Shown here: in pieces, positions 1 through 9,836 of the stretch | Layout of the letters: every line of letters begins with the position of its first letter | Position numbering within the stretch: position 1 is the stretch's first letter | Source of the DNA: Conidiobolus incongruus B7586 | Lineage: Eukaryota; Entomophthoromycota; Entomophthoromycetes; Entomophthorales; Conidiobolaceae | Assembly (NCBI GenBank): GCA_000697335.1 | Contig: JNEM01016919.1 | Coordinates: 1 to 14,040 of the forward strand | Direction of reading: 5' to 3' | Length of the DNA: 14,040 nucleotides | Made by a program: the position numbers and the translations under genes | Notes under the pieces: model-generated | What the model was told of the DNA's origin: nothing | Seen by the model: the letters and a program-made list of their open reading frames with translations, nothing else | Databases searched by the model: none

Positions 1-183
1 GGGCATGGTAGTAGCATAGTAGTAGTAGTAGTAGTAGTAGTAGTAGGGTGATCAGAGGTGATAACAGTAGTTGATTCGGTATTGGGAGTGGTGGTAGTAG
101 TAGTAGTAGTGGTAGTAGGGTGATCAGAGGTGATAGCAGTAGTTGGTTCGGTATTGGGAGTGGTGGTAGTAGGCTCGGGCATG

Positions 184-214
<31 letters not shown>

Positions 215-255
215 GGTGATCAGAGGTGATAACAGTAGTTGATTCGGTATTGGGA

Positions 256-288
<33 letters not shown>

Positions 289-354
289 GGGTGATCAGAG
301 GTGATAGCAGTAGTTGGTTCGGTATTGGGAGTGGTGGTAGTAGGCTCGGGCATG

Positions 355-391
<37 letters not shown>

Positions 392-435
392 TAGGGTGAT
401 CAGAGGTGATAGCAGTAGTTGGTTCGGTATTGGGA

Positions 436-478
<43 letters not shown>

Positions 479-522
479 TAGGGTGATCAGAGGTGATAGC
501 AGTAGTTGATTCGGTATTGGGA

Positions 523-555
<33 letters not shown>

Positions 556-621
556 GGGTGATCAGAGGTGATAGCAGTAGTTGGTTCGGTATTGGGAGTG
601 GTGGTAGTAGGCTCGGGCATG

Positions 622-658
<37 letters not shown>

Positions 659-702
659 TAGGGTGATCAGAGGTGATAGCAGTAGTTGGTTCGGTATTGG
701 GA

Positions 703-745
<43 letters not shown>

Positions 746-806
746 TAGGGTGATCAGAGGTGATAGCAGTAGTTGGTTCGGTATTGGGAGTGGTGGTAAC
801 TTCGGT
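1..806 (-). repeat. Thr-codon array with a 267-bp higher-order repeat and (AGT)n runs
   Basis: The core GTGATCAGAGGTGAT (plus strand) occurs nine times, at 48, 120, 216, 291, 396, 483, 558, 663 and 750. The spacings of 87, 105 and 75 repeat in order, giving a 267-base period (750 to 483 to 216; 558 to 291; 663 to 396). The minus strand encodes PNTEPTTAITSDHP blocks joined by poly-Thr of varying length; the 105-base spacer also carries MPEP. Copies at 48 and 216 carry the PNTES/TTVITS variant. Pure AGT/ACT triplet runs between cores make the region prone to slippage, but all spacings stay multiples of three. Confidence 0.9.
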
Positions 807-3154
807 AGTTGAGTGAGAAGTAACCACAGACTCGGAAGATGAATAGGTAGAGGTTACAGAGGTGGTGGTAGGGGATGTGATGGAAATATGATCAGTAGGT
901 GAGGCAGTAGAAACAGTAGTTGGAGAGGTAGTAGCATCAATAGTAGAGTGAGGCGAAGTAACTGTAGGCTCAGAAGTTGAAACTGCAGTGGTTTCAGCAG
1001 TAGTGGTAGTTACAGGAGTAGTGATAGGAGATGTAGTAGAAATAGGATCAATAGTTGATTCATTCAAAGTAGTAGTGACAGTGGTAGTAGCGTCAGTAGT
1101 AATTATAGGGTCATTGGTTGAAACAGTGGATGATGGAACAGTAGTGATAGTGACTGCTGAAGTAGAGTCGACAGTTGTGGTAGGCGAGGTAATGATAGGA
1201 TCAGATGCTAAAGTAGTGAGTGATGTAGTACTAGTAGTAGTAGTGGCGGTAATTTCTGCATTAGTAGTAATTTCATCGGAAGAATATGGACGGGATGAGG
1301 TGGTAATAGTAGTTTCAATGGGAAGTTGAGGGCGAGTGGTGGTAGTGGCATCATCATCAAGGTATGGACGAGATGTAGTGGTAGTAGCAATAGTAACTAT
1401 GATTGGAATCTGTGGACGAGTGGTGGTAACGACATCATCAAAATAAGGACGTGAGGTAGTAGTAGTAGTATGGACTGGAATTTGTGGCTGTGTGGTAGTA
1501 GTTTGAACAGGAATATGTGGACGAGAAGTGGTAGTAGTATGGACTGGAATTTGTGGCTGTGTGGTAGTAGTTTGAACAGGAATATGTGGACGAGTAGTGG
1601 TAGTAACATCATCATCAAAATAAGGACGAGAAGTGGTAGTAGTATGGACTGGAATTTGTGGCTGTGTGGTAGTAGTTTGAACAGGAATATGTGGACGAGT
1701 AGTGGTAGTAACATCATCATCAAAATAAGGACGAGAAGTGGTAGTAGTATGGACTGGAATTTGTGGCTGTGTGGTAGTAGTTTGAACAGGAATATGTGGA
1801 CGAGTAGTGGTAGTAACATCATCATCAAAATAAGGACGAGAAGTGGTAGTAGTATGGACTGGAATTTGTGGCTGTGTGGTAGTAGTTTGAACAGGAATAT
1901 GTGGACGAGTAGTGGTAGTAACATCATCATCAAAATAAGGACGAGAAGTGGTAGTAGTATGGACTGGAATTTGTGGCTGTGTGGTAGTAGTTTGAACAGG
2001 AATATGTGGACGAGTAGTGGTAGTAACATCATCATCAAAATAAGGACGAGAAGTGGTAGTAGTATGGACTGGAATTTGTGGCTGTGTGGTAGTAGTTTGA
2101 ACAGGAATATGTGGACGAGTAGTGGTAGTAACATCATCATCAAAATAAGGACGAGAAGTGGTAGTAGTATGGACTGGAATTTGTGGTTGTGTGGTAGTAT
2201 TTTGAACAGGAATATTTGGACGAGTGGTGGCAGGAGTAGTTTGAATAGGAATTTGGGCACGAGTAGTAGTGGTAATATCATCATCAAAATAAGGACGAGA
2301 AGTGGTAGTAGTATGGACTGGAACTTGTGGACGAGTAGTAGTGGTAATATCATCATCGAAATATGGGCGAGTGGTAGTAGTGGTAGCAACAGTAGTTTGA
2401 ATAGGAATTTGTGGGCGGGCGGTGGTAGTGGTTGTGACAAGGGGCTGATCAAGGGTGGTTGATGTGACTACTGGAATATTACTAGTAGTTGTGGTAGCTT
2501 TGGTGGTTAAAACTACTTGAGATTGTGATGATGGTTGGTTGTTCTTTACATCACTAGTCACAGGTAAGCTTGAAAATGTATAAGGTTTTTCAAAAGTGGT
2601 AGTTGATTGAACGACAGGTTGAGTAACTTGAGGAACAGATGATGAAGTAGTTTGAACTTTAGGAGCTGATTCAGTAGTTGTAACAACTGGAGCAGCAGCA
2701 GTCGTAGTAGTAGTAGTAGTAGCAATAATAGCAGCTGTGGTAGTGGTAGTGGTAGTGGTAATATCAGCTACAAATGGTGCAACATTGCCATTATTAGAGT
2801 TATCAGCTAATACCATTTTAGGAGCAATTTGTTTTTGATTGAAGCGTACATTATCACCATTTTCATTGCCCTTAAAATTATCATTGTTATGATTTGATCC
2901 CAATTCATTCTCAATAGGACTTGAAAAGCCTGATTTATTAGGTGCAGGTTCACCTATTATATTTTGAACTGGAGAGAAAAATTGGTTGAAAATTCCACCA
3001 ATATTGTTGTTTTGTCCGTGACCAGAAAGCTAAAGTACAAAAGATTAGTAAACATTCAAAATAATCAAAATTAATATACCTGATCATTATGTTGTGGAAA
3101 AGGCTGATAACCCGAAACGAGTTGAATTAAAATTAGGTAATAGATATTAAGCAT
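1..3154 (-). CDS. Secreted Thr/Pro-rich mucin-like repeat protein, two exons, 3' end outside window
   Basis: I read exon 1 as 3154-3080 (25 codons) and exon 2 as 3029 to the left edge, about 1,034 residues with no stop. Exon 1 starts MLNIYYLILIQLVSG, a good secretory signal peptide with likely cleavage near SG/YQ. A roughly 100-residue Asn-rich head follows, with NKS and later NTT N-glycosylation sequons. The rest is Thr/Pro rich: runs of ACT/ACC codons, a 35-residue repeat built on RPYFDDDV, RPHIPVQ and QPQIPVH blocks with TTTT linkers, a non-repetitive Thr/Ser stretch (about 810-1440), then PNTEPTTAITSDHP repeats. Such proteins are usually heavily O-glycosylated and sit on the cell surface or wall; a GPI-anchor signal, if any, would lie off the left edge. 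Codons end mostly in T, A or C, and the exon is far richer in GC than the flanks. No enzymatic domain is visible, so adhesin, wall protein or secreted mucin cannot be told apart. The frame looks disturbed in the last 15 bases. Confidence 0.85.
1539..2168 (-). repeat. Six identical tandem 105-bp coding units (35 residues each)
   Basis: The plus-strand start ATGGACTGGAATTTGTGGCT recurs at 1539, 1644, 1749, 1854, 1959 and 2064, always 105 bases apart, and the units read as identical. A diverged longer unit follows at 2169-2312, another variant starts at 2313, and a 69-base partial unit (1470-1538) lacks the FDDD block. Each unit encodes three sub-blocks, RPYFDDDV, RPHIPVQ and QPQIPVH, separated by TTTT. 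The length is a multiple of three, so copy number can change without breaking the frame. Identity at silent sites points to recent expansion or homogenisation. Confidence 0.95.
3030..3079 (-). other. 50-base spliceosomal intron in the Thr-rich gene
   Basis: On the minus strand the exon 1 end CAG is followed by GTATATTAAT (donor), then a branch-like TTTACTAATC, and the intron closes with TTTGTACTTTAG (acceptor). It falls in phase 0. It joins the signal-peptide exon (codon triplets starting at position 2 modulo 3) to the long repeat exon (triplets starting at 0 modulo 3). Without it the repeat frame lacks any secretion signal. Length and motifs match short fungal introns. Confidence 0.8.
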
Positions 3155-3540
3155 TATAAATAGGAATTAAGAGAGGAGAAGTTCTAAAGTGAACAAAGAG
3201 AACCTCTACAATCAAATCAATAGCGAACGACAATATATTAAATTAAAATATATAATAAAGCAAGAAAACTAAAGAACGACTTGGTTCAAAATAAAAATAA
3301 ACACTGAAGCCAGCAGAGTAAGAAAACCAAAGATAACACCAAAATTAATTCCAATTAACAAAACAGAGGAAGTTTGGGCAATTAGCTCTATTATATCAAA
3401 ATTGAAAATTAATTAGTTTGGCAATTTTGTTGGTCACTTGAAGTCGTATGGGAAAATCGTGAATAAAAGGTTGGGTGGTAAGATGATGAGTGATGATAAA
3501 GGCGGATAATTGTGCGACGAAAACAAGCTCAACGAATGCT
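3155..3540 (-). promoter_or_regulatory. 5' flank and probable promoter of the Thr-rich gene
   Basis: This stretch lies directly upstream of the start codon and is less AT-rich than the desert beyond. On the minus strand it holds a TATATA-type element (3249-3254, about 95 bases before the ATG) and a pyrimidine-rich leader with CTTCTCCTCTCTT just before the start. It also has a C-rich patch near 3465-3490 (TTACCACCC). The start codon sits in TTTATAATGC. No real open frame is seen on either strand. Transcription start and factor sites are inferred only. Confidence 0.4.
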
Positions 3541-3953
3541 AATATTAAATTTTTAATTTATAAATAATCCAAAGATTTAGAGATAGAAAAGATCTATACA
3601 ATACTAGGTCAACTAGTCAATTGAATAGATATAACTTAAACGAATTCTAAGAATTAAACACTGTAAAATCAATATAAAAACCAAAGAGAAGCAGGATTGT
3701 TTAACAGATTTTGTTGAGGATTGGATTAAGAATCATTCAAATGAGATACACATCAAAATATGCTTTAATCCAATTAATTCCAAGAGTTGGAAATCCACTA
3801 AAATATCGAATATTACTGCAACCTGTCTCAGACAGTAAATTGATAAGATTTTGATTTTTTATTATGAATTGTGAGCATGAATGAATTGAATTCTGCAAAC
3901 TCATTTTATAAGTTGAAAGGGGCTTATGCCATTACTTAAAACTAATACAAACG

Positions 3954-3960
3954 TATAAAA
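3954..3960 (+). promoter_or_regulatory. Orphan TATAAAA box facing right
   Basis: GTATAAAAAGGGGC is a strong TATA-type sequence, divergent from the Thr-rich gene 800 bases away. It is followed by a T-rich tract at 4012-4020 and no usable reading frame. It could drive a noncoding transcript or be chance in AT-rich DNA. Confidence 0.25.
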
Positions 3961-4280
3961 AGGGGCAATTTGTGGGATGAATTAAGTAAAATTCGAAGCT
4001 AATATCAATCTATTTTTTTTCAATTCATTTCTTTAATAATGCTTACTTAGTGATCAACTTTCAGACATAATCAATTTATCGCGTCACATTCCGCATTCTT
4101 GACGATTTTTAGCGACTTATATTTTTAGCCCGACAATTAACATCTACCAATATTCAAATATATTATCCCTAAAATACATCCCAAGAAACACTATAATCCC
4201 ATTAACCACACACATAATATGTCATATTGAAAGAGAAAGTTCACAATCAATCAATTTCAAGCACTTAACACCTATAAAAT

Positions 4281-4354
4281 CCTTTTAAGGGCGTAAAATT
4301 TAATTTGACCAAAAAAACACTTAGATATTCTGTTACACACCTTTTGGCGTAAAA
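4281..4354 (+). repeat. Direct repeat CCTTTT(AAG)GGCGTAAAA
   Basis: CCTTTTAAGGGCGTAAAA at 4281-4298 and CCTTTTGGCGTAAAA at 4340-4354 share CCTTTT and GGCGTAAAA, with the cores 56 bases apart. Two GC-containing copies at the border of the AT desert are unlikely to come from simple AT drift. They may be a binding-site pair, but no factor is recognised. Confidence 0.4.
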
Positions 4355-6891
4355 ACAAATTCCTTCTCTCATATGTATGAATATTAAAAACTTAACCAAA
4401 TAAATAAAATTTAAAAATAATTTACCCAATTAAACTTGATTTAATAAAAATCTTTTATTTTATATAAAATATTTAAAAATTTTTTATAAATTAATAAATT
4501 TGTCTAAATGATTATAACTTAAATTCTTCATATTATTATTACTCCTTATATTTTATATTAAAGAGTATTTTTTAATATTTTTATTAATACCAAATTGTTT
4601 GAATTGATAAATAAATTAAGAACATTGATGGATGACTTAAATAGCAATTTTCAATTTAACTTGGTTATTCAAAAATGGAGTTCAATAATATATCTATTAT
4701 CAAAATAAATATCCAATTTCAATTAATTATCTTGAATTTTAATAGTTAGTTTGAAAAGGGATAAATTTTTAAAATAGTGAATTGGATATTTAATTTAACT
4801 TCAATATAAATTAATTCTATAATTCTTTTTTCAACTATTGAATAATTGATATAAAGTTTATCAATATTCAATTTAGAAATTTTTAAAAAGCTCCAATCAA
4901 AATAATTTTAAATTGAAAATTATATAATTTTTTTTCTTACTATTATAAGTTATACTTTAAAATACTAGAAATGCGATAAAATAATTAATATACTAGAAGA
5001 GTGGAATTTTTTTAATCAAGATTCAAGGAATAATAATTTATTATATCTAATTAATATATAGAAAAATTCACTATTTTTTATATTTAAATTTATTAGCTAA
5101 ATATCTACATTTAAAGGCATTAAATGTTAAACACTCATCAAAGAATGCGAGTTATATTACATTGTATCAAAGCAATTGAATATTAAGTATAATTCTTCTA
5201 ATGTAAACCATTTACTATTACAAGTTAATCAATTTTATTAACATCCTCTCGAATTTCAAAACTATTTAACTTGGTATAATATTCAAAATTAGTCTTCAAT
5301 AGACAATTATTATATTAATCAAATTTCATCTATTCAAAGTAACAAACTAATATATTTAGAAATTAATGGTGAAAAATTATAAATTAATTTAGAACAGTTT
5401 TTTTAATAAAAGTAATATAGGATTTTAATAATATATTAAATATGAATTAACTTGATATTTTAGATTTTTAAATAATTAAATATATATTATATTTTTAATA
5501 CTTTAAAAAACAATATATTATAAAAATAAATATTAAAAGTGTAATTTTCATTATTTATCAAGGATTTGAAATATAAAAATAATAACAAATATAGAATATT
5601 TGATTATTTTAAACAAAATATCAAATTATAATATATTAATTATTTGATAGAATAAGAATTTTAAAAAAAAATAACTAAATAATAAATAAATATGATAGAT
5701 TTTCATTCGCTTATTAGAATTTATAATATTCAATATTTAACTAATTGTTTATAATTATCTCCATTTAAATAATGATTCTTTTATATATTTGATATTGAAT
5801 CAATTTTACAATCAATATATTTTATTCAAAATAATAGCTATTTTCAAATTAATAATGTCAATATTAAAAATTATATTGTAATAAATTACTTTTTGTTGAT
5901 TTAAATTATTGGGACGAATATTAAAAAAATATCAAGTTAATATTTATATTAATTATGACATTATTCAATATTAAATACATGAAAAAATAATTCTATACTC
6001 AATTCCATAAAATCTATATTAACATTATTTACGTTTTAGTACGTTTGAACATTATATTTGATTACTCCTTGAATTTAAAAAAATTTTTGCATTATTTAAA
6101 TTTTAATTATTTTTATTTGCACTTAAGTTATTGTAATGATAACATTCAATTTTATATATGAATAAAAAAAATAAGAATTTAATAAATATAATTTACAATA
6201 GTAAGGGATATTATTTAATATATTACATTCTATGATTAAGAATTAGTTATTCTTTCATTTTATATTATATCAAAATTATCTAAATTTCTAAATAAACTTA
6301 TATGATAGGATTAATTTTATGAAGTGAAAACCGCATAATATAATTCAGTTTTTAATTATTTCAAAAAATTAACTACGAGATATTGTTGTACATTATTTTA
6401 TATTTGAAAAAAAAAATTGAAATTTAAGGGACAAAATGTTTAAATTGAAACGAAAGTAATATTCCAATATTATTTGTATTTCTAAATCATTTTCAATTTT
6501 TATTTATATTATATATTAATTTGATCTCGACCATAATATAATAATTTTAAATGCTTAGTATCTCTAACATTCAAATTATATTAATAAGAAATTACTCTTT
6601 TATTTTCTTTGAATCATTTGTTATAAATAAAAAAAACTCATATTGATACCAAAATTCAATTTTAAATTATTAAATATTAAATCAGTAAAAAACTTATTCA
6701 ATAATTCAATAAATTTTGAAATTATAATAAATAGTATCATAATTGACAAAATTTTAGATATTATTAGGATTAAATATATAACTTTATAGTTTTTTTATTT
6801 TAATTATTATATTAGAAAAAATAATATTAATAATAATTATATTAAAATCAATATAGAAATTTGTAATAAAGTAAGTTAGATATAAAAATGG

Positions 6892-6914
6892 TATATATAT
6901 ATATATATATATAT
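6892..6914. repeat. (TA)n microsatellite
   Basis: A 23-base uninterrupted alternating TA run. Confidence 0.95.
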
Positions 6915-7001
6915 CAAATTAGTTATTATAATTTGAAAAAAATGTCAGAGTGAATAAATTTTAAAACTGATAAAGGATTAATATTATTTTTGATATTGAA
7001 T

Positions 7002-7019
7002 AGTTGCAAATTTGCAACT
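7002..7019. repeat. 18-bp perfect palindrome
   Basis: AGTTGCAAATTTGCAACT reads the same on both strands and includes GC pairs, unlike the many AT-only palindromes nearby. It could be a dimeric protein-binding site or a cruciform; no gene starts next to it. Confidence 0.8.
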
Positions 7020-7043
7020 TGAGTTTCACATTAAGTTTCAACC

Positions 7044-7209
7044 TTCGGACCATTTCATCCAATAAAAAAGCTTGCATAAGTATTATTAAATTTAATATTT
7101 TAAATAAAAATTATATTATTATCAAAATTTTGAATATATTACTTTTAAAGTTGCTATTTCGTTATTCTAATATATATGAAATAAGTACTAATTAATCAAA
7201 TGGTCCAGA
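7044..7209. repeat. Long-loop inverted repeat (12-bp arms with one bulge)
   Basis: TTCGGACCATTT at 7044-7055 pairs with AAATGGTCCAGAA at 7198-7210, with 9 perfect pairs (GGACCATTT/AAATGGTCC) plus TTC/GAA after a one-base bulge. The interior is AT-rich. It might be the terminal repeats of a tiny MITE-like element, but no target duplication is evident. Confidence 0.4.
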
Positions 7210-7531
7210 AATTGTATGATATTAATATATTATAATATTGAATTTTAGAATAATTAATTGATCAAGTTAAAGTGCAGAAATTAAAGCATAGTAAGTAAAA
7301 ATAGAGCTATTTTTGCTAATATTTAATATGTAATATTTATGAATTTTATCTATTTTATTACGTTACAGTATCAATCGTTATTGAATTTAATGATAAAACT
7401 ATTTTTAACATTATAAGTATAATCAACAAAAAAATTTTTGAAGGTGATTAACTCAAATATTTATGATAAACTTGATTATTATATAAAATTTGAGTTTAAT
7501 CTTAAAAATCATTATTGATGTATTTATGATA

Positions 7532-7534
<3 letters not shown>

Positions 7535-7563
<29 letters not shown>
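7535..7563. repeat. (AT)n microsatellite
   Basis: A 29-base alternating AT run. Confidence 0.95.
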
Positions 7564-7568
<5 letters not shown>

Positions 7569-8597
7569 AATATTTCTACAAAAAAAGAGAAACCATGCTA
7601 ATTTAGTATACTATAGACTGATTTTTAATAAATTTTATTAAAAAAATAATATCAAATATTAAATATTTATAAAAAAACTAATTTAAATAATTGAAAATAT
7701 TAAAAATATTTGAATTATATTTAATTTTAAAATATATATTTGATTTCTTTATTATATATATTTGAAATTAATTTTCAAATAAATTTAATTATTATTGTTA
7801 TTATTAATCATTTTAAAAAAATATTCGAAATTAGCCATTTATTTCATATTATTTTTTATTTTAATTAAAGAATACAACTTATATTATAAAATATTTAAGT
7901 CATAATGATTTATTAATTAATGATAAGAATATAATTTATTACTAGATTTGAATAAGCACCAAAACAATACAGCATATTTTAAAAATCACATCAAACTGAA
8001 ATCAATTTGTTTAATAGGAGATTTGCTTTACAAACCAATCGAATAAATTTATTAAACACTTAATACGAACCACAGCCACAAAGATAAAATTTAAAATTGA
8101 TTTATATATACAATAATGATAACTTTTAAAAAAATTATTAATTATTATTAAAATATCAATTTATTATTATAAGAAAAATAATTTTTTTTATATTTAATAT
8201 TAAACAAAATTAATTAAAATTTTACTTATAAGAAAATGAAAAAAAATATACGTGTAATATATAAATATTTATTTAAAAAAAAATTTTTTTAAAAATAGTA
8301 AAATTTTATTAATTAATAATAATAAATTTTAATTTAAAATATTATTTAACATATATTCTTTTTTAATTAAAAAAAAATATTAAAAATTTTCTATTTTATT
8401 TAATACTTTGAATTATGAACTTCATAAACCTTCTTTATAGTTTATTATCTTTTTATATATCAAATTATTATCTAATATTATTATTTAAATTAACATAATT
8501 ATAATTGATAATGAATTTTCTATATTATAAAATACTGTATTAATTAGTTATTAATAATAAATAATTATAAAATAATATAATTTTATTTATTTAATTA

Positions 8598-9068
8598 TTA
8601 ATAATTTATATTACGAACTGTTTGTCTCTTATTTTGAAACCAAATTTGAATAGATCTTGAAGATATATTTAGCCTCTCACTCAATTTAGATCTTTGTTCA
8701 ATACTTGGGAATGGATTCTTTTTAAATTCTTCATTCAATACTTGAAGTTGATGAGTTGTGACACGTTTGCGACGAGGCTGGCAAGGCCTTGACTGGATCC
8801 TCGATCTAAGCATTCCGTGCATCGAGTAGAGGAATGGGAGTGAATAATTTACATTATGCGATATGGAGGCGGTAGCATCCTTAACTTGAGCCGCGGATGA
8901 AGTGTTTGGCTTGAAAAATTCAGGAAATACGCTCCCAATGGAAGGCAGCTGATTACCCTGGGAAGGATAAGACCGGACAGGTGCCAAGACTTTTGAATTT
9001 GATAATTGGTGTTTTATTTGTAAGCTCATTTTTAGAATTTCAAGACAACCTAATATTGAATAATACAA
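8598..9068 (-). CDS. Short homeodomain transcription factor, Yox1/Yhp1-like third helix
   Basis: A single-exon protein of 156 residues, or 143 if the second Met (codon 9027-9029) is used. Residues 96-155 form a homeodomain: basic arm RRKR, helix 1 core L111 and F115, then helix 3 IQIWFQNKRQ with W143, F144, Q145, N146 and R148 at homeodomain positions 48, 49, 50, 51 and 53. The QIWFQNKRQ signature is typical of fungal Yox1/Yhp1-type cell-cycle repressors; metazoan domains usually read WFQNRR. It should bind DNA in the nucleus with a TAAT-like core (family knowledge). The first 95 residues show no known domain. The frame ends one residue after the homeodomain, so no C-terminal regulatory part exists unless an AT-rich intron follows. 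The gene is a sharp GC island, with 34 of 60 bases G or C at 8761-8820. A TATAAATA box at 9072-9079 would put transcription start inside the first 13 codons, favouring the second Met; I kept the longer frame as the outer limit. Confidence 0.8.
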   Translation of the reverse strand: MYYSILGCLEILKMSLQIKHQLSNSKVLAPVRSYPSQGNQLPSIGSVFPEFFKPNTSSAAQVKDATASISHNVNYSLPFLYSMHGMLRSRIQSRPCQPRRKRVTTHQLQVLNEEFKKNPFPSIEQRSKLSERLNISSRSIQIWFQNKRQTVRNINY

Positions 9069-9071
9069 GAT

Positions 9072-9212
9072 TATTTATACTTAACCACATAGTTAGTAGA
9101 TTTTAAAATATAAAACCAAGTTTAATAATTATATTTCAATGTATAACTTGGTAAATTGTGTTATTCCTATTTGATCAATCTTGTCGACTTAGAAATTACA
9201 TATTTTGATTGG
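9072..9212 (-). promoter_or_regulatory. Probable promoter of the homeodomain gene (TATA, dyad, CCAAT)
   Basis: Reading the minus strand upstream of the gene: TATAAATA at 9072-9079, then an 8-base dyad AACTTGGT/ACCAAGTT (9145-9152 and 9115-9122) with a 22-base loop, then a CCAAT box (ATTGG on the plus strand at 9208-9212). The order matches a fungal RNA polymerase II promoter. The dyad could be an operator for a dimeric factor; this is inference. Confidence 0.4.
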
Positions 9213-9836
9213 TTAATTTTTGAAATTTTGGTTTCATTTTAAGAATTTTAAATAAAAGTAATTTATAATTAAACAATTAATACTAATATTTATATTTAAT
9301 ATAATAATTTTTTTAATATATTAATTAGCAATTAAACATTACATAAGTAATATAAATATTTTGAAAATTTTTGAAATTTGAATATAAGAGAAAAAAAAAT
9401 ATTAACTTATTCAAATTATTAAATTAATAATACTTAAAAAACAATTTAATATGAGTTTTTGAAAACTGATTTTTAAATTATTTAAACTGAATTATTATTT
9501 TTGATTATTAAATTAAAATGAATTTTATCCTAACAAATATTATATCAATTTAAAAATAAATTGCTATAGTATTTTTATTTAATTTAAATAGAATTAAGAA
9601 CTTTATCTTAGATCATATTAAAATATCAAAGAAGATTTCAATTAGCAAACTTACTATTTTTCATTAATATAAATTATATTAATTTGAAATTAATTAATAA
9701 TTTATTCAATATTAACTATGAAAATCAATAACTAATAAAAAATATAATTGGAATCATTATTATTATTATTTAATCCTATTTAAGTTATAGTAATCAGATT
9801 ATTTAATTTATTGTAATTCAAAACGATTATTTTAAA

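Larger units (their letters stand above)
3541..4380. other. Intergenic stretch with TATA-like boxes and short repeats, no gene seen
   Basis: Composition is intermediate between the genes and the AT desert. TATAAAA occurs on the plus strand at 3954-3960 and 4273-4279. AAAGGGGC occurs twice near 3916 and 3959 (it contains AGGGG, which in yeasts is the stress element core). An inverted repeat ATTGGATTAA/TTAATCCAAT lies at 3720-3729 and 3765-3774, and CTGTCT-C-AGACAG at 3823-3835. The first ATG after the 3954 TATA box (4039) meets a stop after three codons. I see no coding exon. Confidence 0.5.
4381..8597. other. AT desert, no gene recognised
   Basis: Extremely AT-rich DNA (for example one G/C in 60 bases at 8281-8340) with frequent stops in all frames. 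The only open frame above 60 codons (7004-7195, plus) begins with TTG, is made of Ile, Leu, Asn and Lys codons typical of AT-rich noise, and is not called. Contents are AT microsatellites, inverted repeats near 7002-7209, and a slightly GC-richer patch at about 7955-8085 without a supportable gene. Confidence 0.75.

Noticed and set aside
291-812. Plus-strand Ser/Gly-rich frames (291-509, 558-812)
   Set aside because: They begin at GTG inside the repeat core and are the exact antisense of the Thr-rich gene's repeats; stop-free because the units are multiples of three.
988-1329. Plus-strand Val-rich frame of 113 codons
   Set aside because: Antisense shadow of ACT/ACC Thr codons (read as GTA/GTG); starts at GTG and has no protein-like pattern.
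1208-2462. Minus-strand Leu/Pro/His-rich frames and the plus-strand 330-codon frame
   Set aside because: Other registers of the same 105-base tandem repeat; a stop-free unit keeps several frames open. Only the Thr-rich register joins the signal-peptide exon.
3430-3540. Minus-strand open stretch upstream of the Thr-rich gene, a possible extra exon
   Set aside because: It ends in a stop before the gene, has no ATG, and its C/T-rich composition fits a promoter or leader better.
7004-7195. 63-codon plus-strand frame
   Set aside because: TTG start and Ile/Leu/Asn/Lys composition expected from AT-rich noise.
7955-8085. Hydrophobic minus-strand open stretch ending KQISY
   Set aside because: Phe/Ile/Leu-rich as expected from AT-rich DNA, with no start codon or splice signal to support it.
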